Positions 44,724-58,415 of a DNA stretch of 64,000 nucleotides are shown here, piece by piece. Positions within the stretch are counted from its first letter, which is position 1, and each line of letters begins with the position of its first letter. The position numbers and the translations under genes were made by a program. This DNA is from Paragonimus westermani (Eukaryota; Platyhelminthes; Trematoda; Plagiorchiida; Troglotrematidae): the NCBI GenBank assembly GCA_008508345.1, contig QNGE01000872.1, positions 110,631 to 174,630 of the forward strand. Direction: 5' to 3'. Below the pieces are notes generated by a model. That model ran no database searches and was not told the origin of the DNA. It worked only from the letters and a program-made list of their open reading frames with translations.

Positions 44724-45760
44724 GTAAGTCAAGTTAGTGTCTGTCACTCGTTATCTAGAAAGCATGTTAAAGAAAGCCTCCAACGTTGTAATTTATGGCT
44801 GTGGTGAATGCTAACTCACTCTCTGCCCATGCCACGTGCGGTTAATGCAAGGTGCGGACGGATAGACGACGACTTCATGTAACGAAATGAAGGTCGCTAC
44901 TGGTATGTTAGCCACTGTTGGGTGGATTCGTCTCCCAAAGATGACAGAAGATTGCGTTTACTCGGCTCCAGTGGCACTAGTCTTGCTGTTGTTTATCTGA
45001 GTGGTGTGTGAAGTGGACGCAATTGAAGAAGTGACAACGAGAGTCACGAAAAAGTTGTGGCACAGATGCTTCCTTATGTTCAATTGTTGGCCTACAAGGT
45101 GTGGAATGCTCGTTGAAAGTCTGAATTTATACAAAACGTGTATTAAGCGTTATTCCTTACATTTCTTCAATCTGGGATCCACCTTTTTTCATGGTCCTAT
45201 AGCTGGTGAGCACTGGTATCAACCATTGGCGTTCTGTTGTCAGTGCAGCCGCCGTCGATGACTTTGGCACACATCGCGTGGGTCAAGCCCACTGCCGAAA
45301 CGGAGTAGACGGTTCAGCAGAGAATTGAGAATTTCGCACTGCTGGCTTACTTTGGTTTGAGTACTAAATGGTTCGTTCTGAATATGTGTCGGTAAGGTTT
45401 GATCTCGCGGCGAACTTGCTCATACGGACAGTGTTGAAAGCTTGCCTTGTACAAGGGTACCGGTCTATTCTTGGTCGTTAGCAACTCATCTAAATGGATG
45501 GATTCGAACACCACTGATGATTTTCACTTATAGTCTCCTGCTGAAGGTCACACTAAATACCTAGAAACAGTCAATATGCTTGCGAGTAGGCAAGCTAAAT
45601 GCGGCTTACAACCTTATACAAAGTACTGAAATCAATCTTGGGATCAGAAATTGCCCTCAGTAGCTAGGAATTGATTTAGTTTAGTTTTGTTCATTTGATA
45701 TTTTCTTGCAGGATCTCAGTTCTTAATGAACTGCGGCCACTATGAACATTTCTGGTTCAC
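44724..45760. other. No gene recognised; could hold further nibrin introns
   Basis: A plus frame at 45001-45261 does not look like nibrin or any known family. No exon continuing from the phase-2 end of nibrin exon 8 could be found. Confidence 0.4.
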
Positions 45761-45940
45761 CTAAGTTGATAGTCATCCACAGTTGATCGTAATGCTCAAA
45801 TTCAGATGAGCGTCCAATTTCCTTCGGAAAGCTCTGCTAGACTCAGGTCCTTCTGTTGTTAAAACTCACAGTAATGCATATCCTCTTCGGAGTTTAAGCT
45901 TCGATCCACATGCTTGTAAGACGACTATTTTTTCTACTGT
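45761..45940 (-). mobile_element. SINE copy, diverged
   Basis: Reads in the same order as 8998-9203 on the plus strand: TAAGTTGATAGTCATCCAC (tail), CCTTCGGAAAGCTCTGCTAG ACTCAGG, AATGCATATCCTC and a degraded head region with GATCCACATGCTTGTAAGAC. Divergence is substantial, so this is an old copy. It lies downstream of nibrin exon 8. Confidence 0.5.
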
Positions 45941-48394
45941 GTCGCTGATATTACACTAGCCACAACCAAATGGGGTTGTTTGAACTAGTAGCTGTATTTG
46001 AAGGCTGTCAATCTTAGTGGACAAAGCACAGGAATAACGGTAACCAAAATTGTGTTGATGTGGTACATTTCACTGCAAATGATGGGACTAACATTTGAAT
46101 TCATGTTAACGTGTCTAGAGACAGGCGAGTAGCATACCTTTGTGAGTTGACTCGGTTCTTGAAATTGAACAAGCAACCCGTTCCGATGCTGTGGTTACCT
46201 CCATGGTTTGTCAGTCTTGGTTGTCTGATCCACCTGTTTTTAGTCGCGTCTATTTTACAATCCTTTATGCCGTGACTTCTACCCGGTGGATTTTTGAGGG
46301 CGGTTTAGGTGATGACGGTGAGCCGGGGTTACGTCAACTGATGTCATAATTTGTCGTAACTTGTTCCTTGCACAACTACAGCTAGACATGAAGAACCGAA
46401 GTTCCTTTTCGTGTCGCGTTTATATGTTGCTGCAGTTATAACCCAGAATAAGTCGTAGATGACGGTACATGAAGTGTTAGTCACATCAGGTTTTCTCGTT
46501 GCGCAGTTTAAGTCAGACAGAATAACAAAAACGCGTCGTTCAGGTCAGGTCTCATGTTGTTGCCTACGGATGAAGAGGACACGAATTAGGCGTTAGGATG
46601 GAAGAATTCCGAGGCAGATTTTATGGAATTCATCTGGAGTTCGGTAATTGATTTCTGTTTTGACCAGACCTCGTGTGTGAACTTCGAACCCCGGTTTCGA
46701 ACGCACGAGAATATGTCCCGGACCGAACTGGCAACTGTGGGTGACGCTTAACGCGTTGGGTTACTGTTGCACAAGGTTGGGTCGGCAGAACACAAACAGT
46801 TTATTAACTTTGTATTGCTGGATAATCTTCGTACGTTTAGTTTTAGTGGGGTTGTCAGGTGTCTTTGGTAGATATTTGGCGAACAATCATGACTGTTCAA
46901 TAACCGATACTTGATCAAGAACGAGACCGATAACTTTGTAACATTTATGGGAATCATCAGTAGCGAATTTGATGATTTAGGTTACGCCCCGTGACAGAAC
47001 CGGCTCTATTACTTGATCTTTATTTGCGGCCTTCGCTCTTCCACTGATACTGATGCACAGACCCGCACCTTCGAAAAGACGGCATTGGACCCTAACTTGA
47101 GCCTGCAGACGAACAAAGGTTGTTGAACCCTAGCATGATTGAACATCCCCAGGATGGACCATCGGTACATGTGGTGTAGACAGTGAGGCAAAGCGAGTCG
47201 GTTCTGTTCGAGCAATCGCCTTCGGAGTCTCCATTCTGTGGGCAATGTGGTAGCTTGACCCTGTGCCACTTTGTATCTTCTGGAGATATATTGTCACAAA
47301 TGGGCTACAAATAATACCGCTGTCGCGCATTCACTCTTCGGAATCTCAGTTATCATCCATCGTCATCATCCAAGAGGAGCAAAAGAAGAGGAGCAGGGAC
47401 CTAACTATTTAAATTGGTCGTTTCGATGGTCATATATTCAGTATCAAGGTGACCACATCTCACAAACATCCATGCTCTGAGTGAAAATAAAGCGTTATTA
47501 GCAAGACGACTTTCAGTCTTCCATAGTCATTTAGTTCGCAGCCAACGACAAGGTAGCTACTCGGATCATCTGATTTAAAAGAGCCTGCACTCACTAGGAG
47601 GTTATGCGAACTACGCCGCTCGCAATCCATTGGAAGCCGGTGACCACTAGTTATTCGACTGATGCACCCTTATGGAGTCCGTCTATGTGGGGTGCCGAGT
47701 TCACCTCCAGTGAATTCACAACAGAAGCAGCGCAATAGTTCGAGGAGTCACTGAGGATCTAGTGTAATAGATCTGTTCACTAAAGGAACCCAAGATCGTC
47801 AGGGCTGTTTTAACGCCCCTTCCTTGTTTCTAGGGCCCAGTGACCAAGTTGGTTCCCTTTGCACCCACGGGGGCCAGTGGTCACCATGGTGATTCACACG
47901 TCTCTTCTGGGATTTGTCCATGGTTGTAAGAGGCAGAGGTTGCCCATGCGCCATGAAGATAGCACGCCGGACAGACGGAAGCCCATGCGCTCTCGTTGGG
48001 ACAACCGAAACCCTTTCGCGGCAGGTTAACATGCGCTATTTTGTAGTGCTGTCAAAGAGCTTACGTGGCATTCCATAGGAGACCGGCCTGCAGATCTTGG
48101 GTCGACCATATCGTGGTGGCACCATCGTTCATTGATTACGATTTCCTATTTCTTGAGATAACCCCGCTTATGTCGCAGTTAGCCCTCACCCATAAGACCG
48201 CTCCTAATCCGCAGCCTGGGGACATGCGGGGAGGCGTTGATCTAACCCACTCGTTTACTTGGGTATCCGATAGACCGGAAGTCGGATTGCGGTTACTATC
48301 TCTTAAACCTTTGCTAAAGTATGCTGATTAGATGTGAGCCGACCAGTCAGCTTACTTGAGTGGTTTTGAACAGATACTCTATTTTCCACATTCT
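45941..48394. other. No gene recognised
   Basis: Includes small frames on both strands, for example 47009-47269 and 47799-48032 (minus) and 48065-48331 (plus). The last lies just ahead of the gypsy RNase H relic and could be degraded RT, but no RT motif is visible. Confidence 0.4.
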
Positions 48395-49660
48395 TTTGGT
48401 CAATTTACGATTCCATACTAGAGGTCGTTGCTGATGCATCATTTCATTGGATTGATGGAGTGATTTTGCATGTCTTCAGATGGATCGCAGAAGGAATTTG
48501 TACGTGCGGTCCTATTCTTGACTTCAGCTGGAGAGAACTACTTTTAAATTGAGAACGAATCCCTAGCCGTAGTATTTACCATCGGAGAGTTTCACGAGGT
48601 GCTTTTTGAACTTCGCAATACTGACGGATCATAAACAGCTCGGCCATTCCTGTGTACACCGTAAATTCACTATTACTTTGGACCGCGAGGTTAACGAAAT
48701 ATGCCTCCAACATTAGGCGTTCGTCTGCAGCGTCTGTTGTGTTGGATCATAATCCTGCTAACCCGAAGATGCCGTTACCGCAAACTTCTGTTTCTAGAGG
48801 GGAATCAACTACGCCCTTTTGGAGACTATTCCCGCTCTGTTCATGACTTACACAATGGTTCGGGAAGCGGCCAAATGAGACCACACGCCCCAGATGGTCA
48901 CGGAATACCATCGTACGCAGTGGTACAGGTCCGATATTCAAGAAGAGCTCCGGTAGTTGGTGCAACGCCACAACTCTGTCAATCCTTAGTGGTTACATCC
49001 CATTCGGTGATCCCGTGGTCATACCAAGGGAACCTTGTGCCTGCGTGTCCCGACAACTTCATCTTGGATGCTACGGAGTCAGTCAACTAGAGGCGATTAA
49101 ACACACTTACGATTGCTGGGCAGGAGTGGTCGGTGAATCAAAGAACCTGGAGCGTGCTGGTTTCGTATGACCACTGGGCTGACAATTTCGTAATCATCTT
49201 AGACGTCTGCAGCAAGTGATCTGAGATCACTATGCCACGCAACATTGTATCGGAGATGACAATTCAGAATCTACCTGAACTATTCGGTTGATTTAGGCGT
49301 CCAAAATCCTCGGTCCAGACAACGGCACATACCTTACGATACACTCTCCACCGACTCTTATCGTACGAACAGAATAAATTACATCGAATCGTCACAGTTC
49401 CCTATTTATTCAAACGACTAGGGCATGTTCGGGCAGTCCTACGAAAGTCAAAGGGTGGGGACTACATCCAGGACTCCGGAGCATGTTATTCGTTGTACTA
49501 CAGAGCAACTCCGACTATTCAATCACCAGTCGGAGTGCCCCTCGCAGAAGCGGTGTTCAATCGAAAGCCCCGATTACTCCTGGACGTCATTTGACCCAAA
49601 TGTACCATCAAATTCCATCAGGAATGAGACAATAGGAAAACAATTCCGATGGTAAATTGG
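48395..49660 (+). mobile_element. Ty3/gypsy RNase H-integrase relic C
   Basis: RNase H text appears first: ILEVVADASFHWIDGVILH (family: VADASxxGIGAVLxH), a frame change, then DGSQKEFVRAVLFLTSAGEN, IENESLAVVFTIGEFHEVLF (family: QIEKEALAIVFAVxxFHxxLxG). Integrase follows at 49300-49640: ILGPDNGTYLT (second catalytic Asp box, family SDNGTQFT) and YRATPTIQSPVGVPLAEAVF followed by NRKPRLLLDVI (family: YRATP...SPAExLFxRKLRTxLD). Many stops and frame changes. No LTR was found. Confidence 0.75.
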
Positions 49661-51839
49661 GGCTAGATCATGGTCACGCTTGTTCACGGAAACTGCTGAT
49701 TCGAAGCTGCCGCATCAACTAAATAAAATGGATAGTCGGACAAATTCCTAGATGACACGGAAACTTGATCTCTAAAGGGAATGTTGACACAGGCATGGAT
49801 GCGTCACGTGAAACAAGTGAGGTCATCTAGTTTTTCGTACTCGGTGCTCTCGGAAGCAGAATCTGCCTTTACACATTATGGTGAACTTCAGAAGAGTCCC
49901 CATTGTTGGATTTTGACGAGGACAGCAAGGTTCGATACATGTCCCCTTCCACCAAGGCGTTAGGTAGATCGTAAGTGAATATTCCCGCTCCGTCCAGATC
50001 AATCCCAGACTTGAAATATACAAAAAGGTTTCCGTTGGACGAGTGTTAGAATGGATAGATTCAGATCTGAAGTCAGCTTTAGACACGACTTTCGCCCAGA
50101 CGTACTGACTGGAAGTTAGCTAACCAATCCGATTCTTTCGAGCGTTTTCGAGAAGTCCTTTACCTCCCATTCCTTATTCTAGGTCATTTATAACCCATAT
50201 ATACTACTCGCTTTCGTGGCAATTCCATACGAAGCAAACAGATTCGTTTTCCACGTTTTATCTCTGTTGTGTTAGACTTCGGAGTTTTAGAATCCAAGTG
50301 TTCTGACGGTGGAATTCCGTTGTGAATAGTTGGATTATTGTTACGGTTTTGTTGATGTAGCACGTACTCAGTCTATCTAGTTCATTTATATGGTTATTTG
50401 ACGTACAGTTGAATTTATTATTGCCTTTTTTCAGATTTAGTTCAAAATACCCGAAGTGAACTATGACCTATCGGTTTTATGATATTGACGAGGACGTAGA
50501 CGTACCTTAATCAATCCATCTAGAGATTTTATAGTAGTGGCTACTGTAGAGTAGTTGCGCATTAAAAACACCGTGGGGTTGGCTCTTTTGATACGATAGA
50601 CTTCTTAAAGGATTCAAGTCGTTTCCACAAAAATGGTTTTCGTGGAGAAGTGGTGTCTATGAGAGAATGCATTTGAGTAGTCCAGCTATCTCACAATTAT
50701 CTCTAGGTGGCAATATTCTGTGTAATGTAGGATAGAAAAAGCAACCTAGTTTCATGGTTAAAATCGCCCATCTTTTGTTGACATGTCTCACTGTACATTC
50801 CTACCCACTCCTCCAGGAATCCCACCGATTTTGATGTAACGAGTACAGTCGGATTCACCAAACGTCCGCGCAAAGCGAGTCCCAAACGAACACATCAGGT
50901 TACCGACATAGTGCCACCTCGTGAAGTGAGTTGACAGTTTTGTTTACCGCTGTTGCCATTCGTTGGACCTCGACAGTGACACACAGAAGGGGTAACTGGC
51001 TTACTCCATAAGGAAACCGGTGGTGCTGCTCATGCGCGTCGATGCCTCAGTGTGGATCTGCAACCTGTTTGGTAATAGACAACATAAAATTACTAGACTG
51101 ATCTTGTGTCCACACTGCATCCTTAACAGTACTCAGACCTGTGTTCCGGCGCTGTGCAGTTGCGACAAAACTAGGTTTTCTACTATGAGCAGGCGTTTCT
51201 CGCTTCCGCTCGGCTGTGAACATGGCGACTGCCGTCGAGAACGCAAGCTGACTAATAAGGTTGCAAAAAGACCGTGGGCACAATTTGGTCGAACAGTGTA
51301 AGGAGGTGAAACGGAACTGCTAATCTTGGAACACCAGAAAGCCTTCCCTAACCCTCGGTTGCACTGGCAGTCAAGTCGGTTTGAGACCATGTGTGAAAAA
51401 GTGGTTCATTTATCACCTAGCAATCATGCCTACTTAACAAGTGGACTGGACATTTCGAAGAACGGTTCAACCGGCCTCAGCTAGACCATGTGGACGGCGG
51501 GACTCGGTTGGTCAGTTATTACGTTCCACACGGCCCTCCGTCTTAAGCAAAATTGGCTCTGGAGCCTAAATTATTGAAACGTAACAAGGTTCGTCGATCA
51601 GACCCTCTCTCTTCTCTTTCCAAGGATGGCGGGAGAGGTTGACATCAGAACTGACGAGACTGCTCCAGACGATTTGAAAGGCTGAAGAGGTACCTCGTGA
51701 TGAGTGCTTCTCAACAGTAATTTCCGTTTTTAGAGAAGGGACTCGAAGTCCTGTAAAAATCACGAAGTCTAACACTTACTGTGTATTTCGTCGGCTCAGT
51801 AAGCGCAAGTGAGGTACATGAATAACGAACAGGATACTT
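49661..51839. other. No gene recognised
   Basis: Open frames of 60-93 codons on both strands without family pattern. T-rich from 50160 to 50460. Confidence 0.45.
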
Positions 51840-52340
51840 ATCCGGTCGGGAATGCATTCATCGCGTGTTCATTCAGCGACGGCTCCTAGGAGCAGCCGTT
51901 TTCTAAACTTAAAAGCTGAATTTGATTCAGGTGGCCGTAAAAGTAACAGGAACTGTCTCTTTCACAAACAGGTTCCGAAGAAATGCGTAAATCTGTTAGG
52001 ATCACAATGTAACGGTGGCTACAAACCGTCTTACTTACTTGGATACCGCTATCTCATCGGCTTTGAATATTGCCGATGAGGCGTCAATGAGAAAAACGAG
52101 GGTACGCTTCGGTTTTGCTAACGTGCGTCATCTGTGGCGTCGAAGTATGGCCCGGTTGTCACTTGTGAAAGAGACGCCGAATGTTCTTGTGCGTTGTGTT
52201 CTGTTTTCGATTTGAAAATCGTTGACTCTTAACGAAAGTATGTTCAAGCTCGTGTTTGACCTTCGTTGCCTTTGCCACTCAGCCACAATCGCGTAGGGTG
52301 ATCGTATGAGTTCTGCGACTGTCCACCAGTGCATATTTCA
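51840..52340 (+). pseudogene. RTE reverse transcriptase C-terminal fragment
   Basis: The plus strand carries NRLTYLDTAISSALNIADEA, then RVRFGFANVRHLWRR, VLVRCVLFS, VFDLRCLCHSATIA and further text equivalent to VSNAEVRxRVF. It follows the RTE thumb order: FTYLGSxISxxGxxxxEI, RxxKARxAFANLRHLWRR, SVLLYxCETW, VFDHRCLRSIARI. The catalytic core and endonuclease are absent. Confidence 0.75.
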
Positions 52341-53694
52341 GAATGCTTGGGATACACCATGAATTAGTCAAATTATCAGGTTGATCTCCACGATGATCAA
52401 GCTGCATGCAAAATGAACGTTTATTAAATTGTGAATTTTTAATGAGACCACCTACTGTTGGTTAAAACCATTACGAAGTGTCATGGTCTCACCGTTCCAT
52501 TACGTAAAGTGCATAAGTGTTGCCCGCCCAGTTGGAGGTGGTGTTCAGAAATCGTTGATTAGGAACAGTAATCGAGTTGACAGTGTGATACAGTCAGTGG
52601 CATGCCTTCATCCCTAAGATTCCAATTTTTCTCTTTAATCTCGTTTTTCTCTACTTTTTTGTCTTTTTTCCCTCGTTACTGCTACGATGTACGGTGGTCG
52701 GAACCATAGTACTTTTTGACCATGTTCATGGCCTTCGTCGATGAATAATTGAAAGTGAACGGTGGGTAACCGGCGGTTGTCCGGTAAATCTTTTGTACAA
52801 TAAGGAAACCCTCATTTTCCTGTCACCAATCTGCAATGGTCTATGTTGCGTAGGTTTCTCATCACCGGTTCGGAAGATGTCCGTTCGTCTTTTGTGTTGA
52901 TTTTCTACCATATATCGTGTTCAGTTACTGTGAAGCCTGCTCTAAACTTGTAGAATGCGCTGCTGCATTTAGTTTATTCTTCTCAGCACTGTTACTTGAG
53001 CTACGAGAATGTACTGCACTAGTATCAATATGTGATAAATAAGGCCTCAACAGTTGTGACCTCTGGGTGTGCCACAGAACAGGTCGACTTCAACAATAAA
53101 TACACGTTTCCTGAATGCACAATCATTGTTAATCAACGTGCCTCGCAATAAATGGTGAATACCCGTCCACCCCATATTTCAATCATTTCAAACCTGTCTA
53201 TCCACAATACAGGATTCCCTTTGCAGGACACGGCTTATTTACACTTCGAGGTAACCGATGATCTAGCTGTTCGAGCTCCTGCTGGCTGAAGTTTTCATGC
53301 TTGTAACATCCTTTTGGAATTTCTCTGCTCGTCGCCTATTCCTTTTTCGTGAGTAATAAGCTTGATGACACAATTATGCCTATATGAAGGTCGCTTTGGC
53401 TGTCGTCTTTAATTTGCACACTTGCTCATGTTCGACCATTGACGGCTGAAAACTCTCTTGGGATGTACCATTTCGAACGTATGCGGCAGTTCAGATTCAT
53501 TCATTGCTGATGTCTGTGTTTAACATCATGAAAACATTACCTAGCTGTTCGCGTTCGTTATCAGTCTGATTCATCCTCGGGGTGTTAAGTTCTGGTGATA
53601 CTCAGGTGACCTATAAAGACGTGAGGCAGACTCTACTATGCTCGTAGTAGAAAAATATGCGAAATCTCCGTACCATTCAATTATGACAAGTCAG
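52341..53694. other. No gene recognised
   Basis: AT-rich with short T runs around 52620-52680. Nothing recognised. Confidence 0.45.
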
Positions 53695-55810
53695 TCAAAA
53701 CATTCACTAAGTTAACCAAAATTTGTATCACCGGCTCACGAATTTCTAGGATACAGCTTGGCGTGCAGACATGGAGAATGGAACGCCCAAATAGGCAGGC
53801 TATGCACCGACGGGCGTAACTTGGTTGACCCACACCCCTACCGTATTCGTCGAACAGACGTCGATGAACCTTTGCTGCAGTTCTATGCTGATAACGGTCT
53901 TTATCTGGCAAGTACTAATTTTCGACGTTCTAAACTTCAATGTACCACCTGATGATGTTTATCGCCAAACCACACGTGGTCACGGATTAACCACATAGCT
54001 ATCTGCTATCGATGACATGGCTATCTTCAGGACTAATTCAGTCTGGAGCACTTGTGATTTCCGATCATACACGGATATGTGCCAAGTTCGTCCCGCGTTT
54101 TGATGGGAGGCTAGTTCATCGTCAACTACAAATTGATACCTCCAAAATGTTGGGAATACGAGCGCCCTACACTTGCCGGAGCGCACTTGCTTCAAGTCTA
54201 GGATCCCACCCACCAGACGACGTTGAAGCACATTAAACACATATATGGTAAACAGTGCGTAAATTCGGAACGCTCTCGTGTGATACCACTGCTCGTTCAG
54301 CTACCAACTGCTGAGTCTCTGTACAATCACTAAAACGTTTTGATGTTCACCTGACTATTCCATCCAGCAGCGGAAATCGTTCAGCCCTCAAGACCACTCA
54401 CGTTGGATTCCGGAAGCGATTATGAGGGGATCGCGGGGCTTGGTGGACACGACGCACTAGGGAGATGGAACAAGCCATTTCTACGGGGAGCTCTCGAAAG
54501 GGTTTTCGTCTCGTCCGAGTAACGAGTAAAATAGAACCAGATGTGTGCAAGATAATCTGAGAAGTCAGTGATGAGCCTATTCATAGGCTACCGCGACGCT
54601 TAGGACGCTGGACTGAACACTTCCAGTAGCACTTCAACTGACCACCCGCGCTGTTGACTGCGCTGCCGGGTTATGTCTGTCCTCGTTGCTCTGTTGTTTC
54701 TCCGAAACAAAAGTCTCATTTGAGATCAAGTTTCTGAAACTTCACAAGACACCCAGCCGAAACGAACTCCCTTTTGTTCTTCCGGTAGATAGAGGTCTAG
54801 TCTTAGTTGTGAAGCTGCCGACCCTGATCCTGAAACTCTGGATCGGTGTGGTCGTTCCAAATGACTGGAGTTTGGCTAACACCATCTCCATTTTCAGAAG
54901 GTTTCACAGGGGTTCGCTTGATTCCCGTTACATCGAAGCTGCCCGCAGCCATTGTAGTTTGTAGACTAAACGGCATATCCGTAAGGAGTGAGATCAGTTT
55001 CACCCTGGTCTTCGCTGCACTGACAACACATTCATGTAGAACGTCAACAATGACTGTCATTTCTGAGATCAGAGGGACCTTTGATTCAATCGACAGGTCC
55101 GCGCTGTGACTGCCTGTCGAGGTATGGTGTGCCTAAGAAGTGCGTAAACATGCTGAAAGCAGTGTACCGTCAGACCTCTGGCCTATGAAAACACTTCGTT
55201 GACCTTTGACATCGTAATTGGAGTGTGACAAGGTTGACCAACCTCCTGTTTCCTACTCAACTTTGCTGCAAACGCGATCCTACAGTATACCTTTCTAGGC
55301 TGCGAACAGGATGGTGTGAGACTGTTTCCAATCATTCGGCTTCGAGACATTGAGTGTGCAGACGGCATCGCTCTAATCTGCGAGGGTTCATAGAGAGTCC
55401 AGAGCATCTTGGCCACACTAGAGCCCGTCAGTTTGGTATAGCCTTTGTGGTATGGTTTTGCAAGATTGGTAGAACTGCATCCATTCAAACTCCTGGTGGC
55501 GATTGCCGGAAGGTATTTGAGATGCCCATGTGCCGTGGGAGTTGTATCAGAGCTGGTGGAATGTCTGGTGAGGTTACAAATCGTATGGCTAACTGTCGGG
55601 TGGCGCATCATCTGTCGCATTGGTATGATTTCAGTCTATCTGTGAAACGTCGAAGCTCGTTGCCATTGTAATGGCGATCCTATCGCGCGGTAGTGAAATC
55701 TGGTCCATCCGCACGAAAAGTGCTCGTAGAGTGTTCATTTTCGACCATCGGTATGTTCGAAGCGTAAGCGGCATGTGTTGTCAGCGATGACGAAGTTAGA
55801 TGACGTACCT
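53695..55810 (+). mobile_element. RTE-type LINE, endonuclease end plus reverse transcriptase, decayed
   Basis: The most complete RTE copy in the window, still missing the endonuclease start. Endonuclease end: WNAQIGRLCTDGRN, FYADNGLYLASTNFRRSKLQ (53780-53945) and LVISDHTRICAKFVPRFDGR (about 54045-54105, with the catalytic S-D-H). RT: GVRLIPVTSKLPAAIVVCRL (about 54915-54975), then the motif A region with IRGTFDSIDRSAL (55070-55108). A motif B equivalent VIGV-QG-PTSCFLLNFAAN follows (about 55210-55270). Motif C is IECADGIALIC (55349-55381), where the invariant ADD has become ADG. The C-terminal region runs to about 55800 with FDHRYVRS. Frameshifts and stops are numerous. Confidence 0.82.
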
Positions 55811-57029
55811 GATGATAATGAGGTTCTTATCCTTTGCTAACTCCCAGAGAGGACGGGTATGTAGCTGTTTGTTTTTGTTCAAACCTACCCCCACTTTTCC
55901 CACACACTATTGATGTTTCTTCTGGCGTGTGCTCTACTATCTGACTTCAAATCAAGCTCCATGGCCAGGATTCGCTGTTACCATTCTTTTTATCGCTCAT
56001 CTTTTTTTCACATGGACACTTTTGCTTCACTTCGGCACCTTCATCCACTTGTTATGGGTGATTTCGACTCTCTGAGGGTGGCTGAAAATGTTTCGAAACA
56101 GATTTCCAGGGAAAGCTTTGATAAGAACCACCCTTGATGGTACCGCGATGCTCGGACTCAGCACTCCCCCGAGACATAGTCCGGGGTAGATGTCCTCTTT
56201 GTTGGGCCGCATGATCACTAGAAGGTGTCATTACACAGATCAGGCAAGTTGTTCCTCTTTTCTTGGACGCAGCGGTCACCTACTAGTAGTCTCAGATCTC
56301 CTTTGCCATCAGATACAACAACACGACCATAAGCAACCGACCGGCAACCTTAATTGAACCGGCTATGAAGGTTTGATGAGCTGTCTCAATACGATTTCCG
56401 TAAAAACAAGCTCGGTTGCCTTGGACCACCAACTGATCAAATGTATGCTCTATGAATTAGACATGTAACGCATGCCCTGCAAGTTTATCAGGGATCTCAC
56501 GTTTGCCTTCTATTACAGTGCACCTACAGACTTCTCGACTCTCGTGCACAAGTGTTTACTATACAACTGTATTAAAAAGCTTGATTTATTTTTCTAGCCG
56601 AAGATCGGCACAGCTTATTCCTTCTCCCTCAAATATTCTGTCGATTTTTGTTGACATTGTGATCCTAGGGAGTAGTGCTACACCAGCTTCACGGTTTTCT
56701 TTCAGGAAAACTGGCATCTGCTTAACGAAAACCGACCTGATCCCGTAAACATAAGCTCGAGCCTCTCACCCGCGTATCACACGCTGAATCAGCATCCTGA
56801 AGGTGGTAGAAATCGATATACATGCCACCGAGTACGGGTTGTTAACGGCTGAACACGGCCTCGTGAATAAGTTATTTTGCTTCGTTGAGCTTGCTGACCT
56901 TCTTGGACATAGTCACTCTACGGCCTGACAGGAGAATATGTCGGGGCTTGCTACCTGGTTTATTTGAAACATGGGGCTTTGGACTGCTTGTACACCGATG
57001 CACAAAGTTCGCGGATTGAGGCTGAGGAG
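55811..57029. other. No gene recognised
   Basis: Separates two oppositely oriented RTE pieces. Frames at 55910-56137 and 56503-56748 show no family pattern. Confidence 0.45.
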
Positions 57030-57520
57030 GTCATGATGTATGCTTATATCAGAACCATGTTTTGACTGACGGTGAGCGGTCAAATCCGAATAAAAGGTTC
57101 TTCTCGACACCTAATTCACTACAGTCAGTTGGAGCGCAAGCAGACAATGAAAGGATTTCTGAAAGTTTTGCTTCTAGAGCTGGCTTCATTAGGCGCTACT
57201 GAGCTGACGGCACAAAATCTACCGTTAACAGGAATCCAGTCTACCAGTGTGGCTTTGGCCGTCGTGCTGAGGACTGTACTTACTCTAGCCTGACCCGTAA
57301 CGGTGGCCATGGAGTCGCCTGAAGTGTATAACCAGTATCGGATAGACACTGCGTGTGCTGTTAGTTCTATACACTTACTACTGTTATGGACTCTAGTCTC
57401 CGAAATGCAACAGACACCTAACGAGTCTAACGTTCGTGCGGAGGTTGAAAGCACCTATGTTAATTTGCATTCTAGATCTAAGCGAGGGACGAAGTAGCCC
57501 TAAGGGGGATGGTAAGAGAT
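57030..57520 (-). pseudogene. RTE endonuclease fragment (minus strand), 5' part only
   Basis: The minus strand reads GAFNLRT, RTLDSLGVCCISETRVHNSS, LTAHAVSIRYWLYTSGDSMA, TGQARVSTVLSTTAKATLVD and WIPVNGRFCAVSS, then, in another frame, RRTFYSDLTAHRQSKHGSDI (57110-57040). It parallels 6058-6520 residue for residue apart from a deletion of about 40 bases near the start. Similarity ends at the GDMN box, so RT is missing here too. Confidence 0.85.
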
Positions 57521-58074
57521 GAGGCTTGCCGTCGCAGTGTTACTATTTTTAGCTATGATTGTTGTGGGATCGACAGAGTAATGACCAGAAACGGGGGTTA
57601 GGAGGGGTCTGAGAGCCAAGTTTGATAGGACAGTAGTGGAGGGGTCAGCAGTAGCATGTTTTCGCTTACCTACCCTGCTGTATGCAGCAAATAGGGCGAT
57701 CCGGTTTATATTGTGGGATGACTAACGCAGTATAGAATTGGTGTTGTGATTATTCACGATTGACTGTGGGCTGAGATACTGTCAGGGCGCCCAGACTTAT
57801 ACAGAAGAACATTTAGAGTTCTCAACTTTGGTTCAATTGTTTGTACCACAAGGTAGCTGGTTGAGTGACAGTGTGCAAAAGTGGTACTTCTCCGGGAAGA
57901 AGATACCAATCTTTTTTCAGCCTCCAAACTGGAGAGCAGGGAGACCGCTGTGTGTCAGACCTCTACCTATTGGCCTACCTGGTATGATGACTGTCGTCAC
58001 ATCGTCCAGTTTAGCCCAGTAAGCCTTCGAGATGCGCAAGCCGTCACATCGCGTCCACGTCCAGTCTCGTAAGA
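57521..58074. other. No gene recognised
   Basis: Two short overlapping plus frames near 57828-58072 show no family pattern. Confidence 0.45.
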
Positions 58075-58415
58075 ACGGTCCTATTGCACAGCTGCGAAGC
58101 CTTGCCGGTCCGCGCGGAGGATGCTCACTGAATATCTCTTTCCGACCATTGGTGTCTCAGAAGCACTAGCAGCGTGTGGTGGCAATACGGTGTCGGTACT
58201 GGCGAAGTTCGACGACGTCTTCTGAACGAGCTGAGCACAGCGATCTCGTCTTACAAACCTTGTTGTTATGGCCACATCCTCCAAATACGAACTCACCACT
58301 TTCTGTACCGACGCTTGCTAGCTATTGGTGGGTTGAGTTGGAAGCGTCAGCCTGGTGGCCAGCGCATGATTTGGGTTTGGGCTATGAAGACACTCACATA
58401 TAGGCTAAATTCACT
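58075..58415 (+). pseudogene. RTE C-terminal tail fragment
   Basis: The plus strand contains text equivalent to LRADxxRLSVFDHRCLRSI, then EVRRRLLNELSTAISSYK, LLWPHPPNTNSPLSVPTLAS and GLSWKRQPGGQRMIWVWAMK. The family end is EVRxRVF...RWLGHVLRMPxxRLPRRxLFA...GWKxxxGGQxxTWxxxMK. Orientation is opposite to the endonuclease piece at 57030-57520, so they are not one copy without an inversion. Confidence 0.75.
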
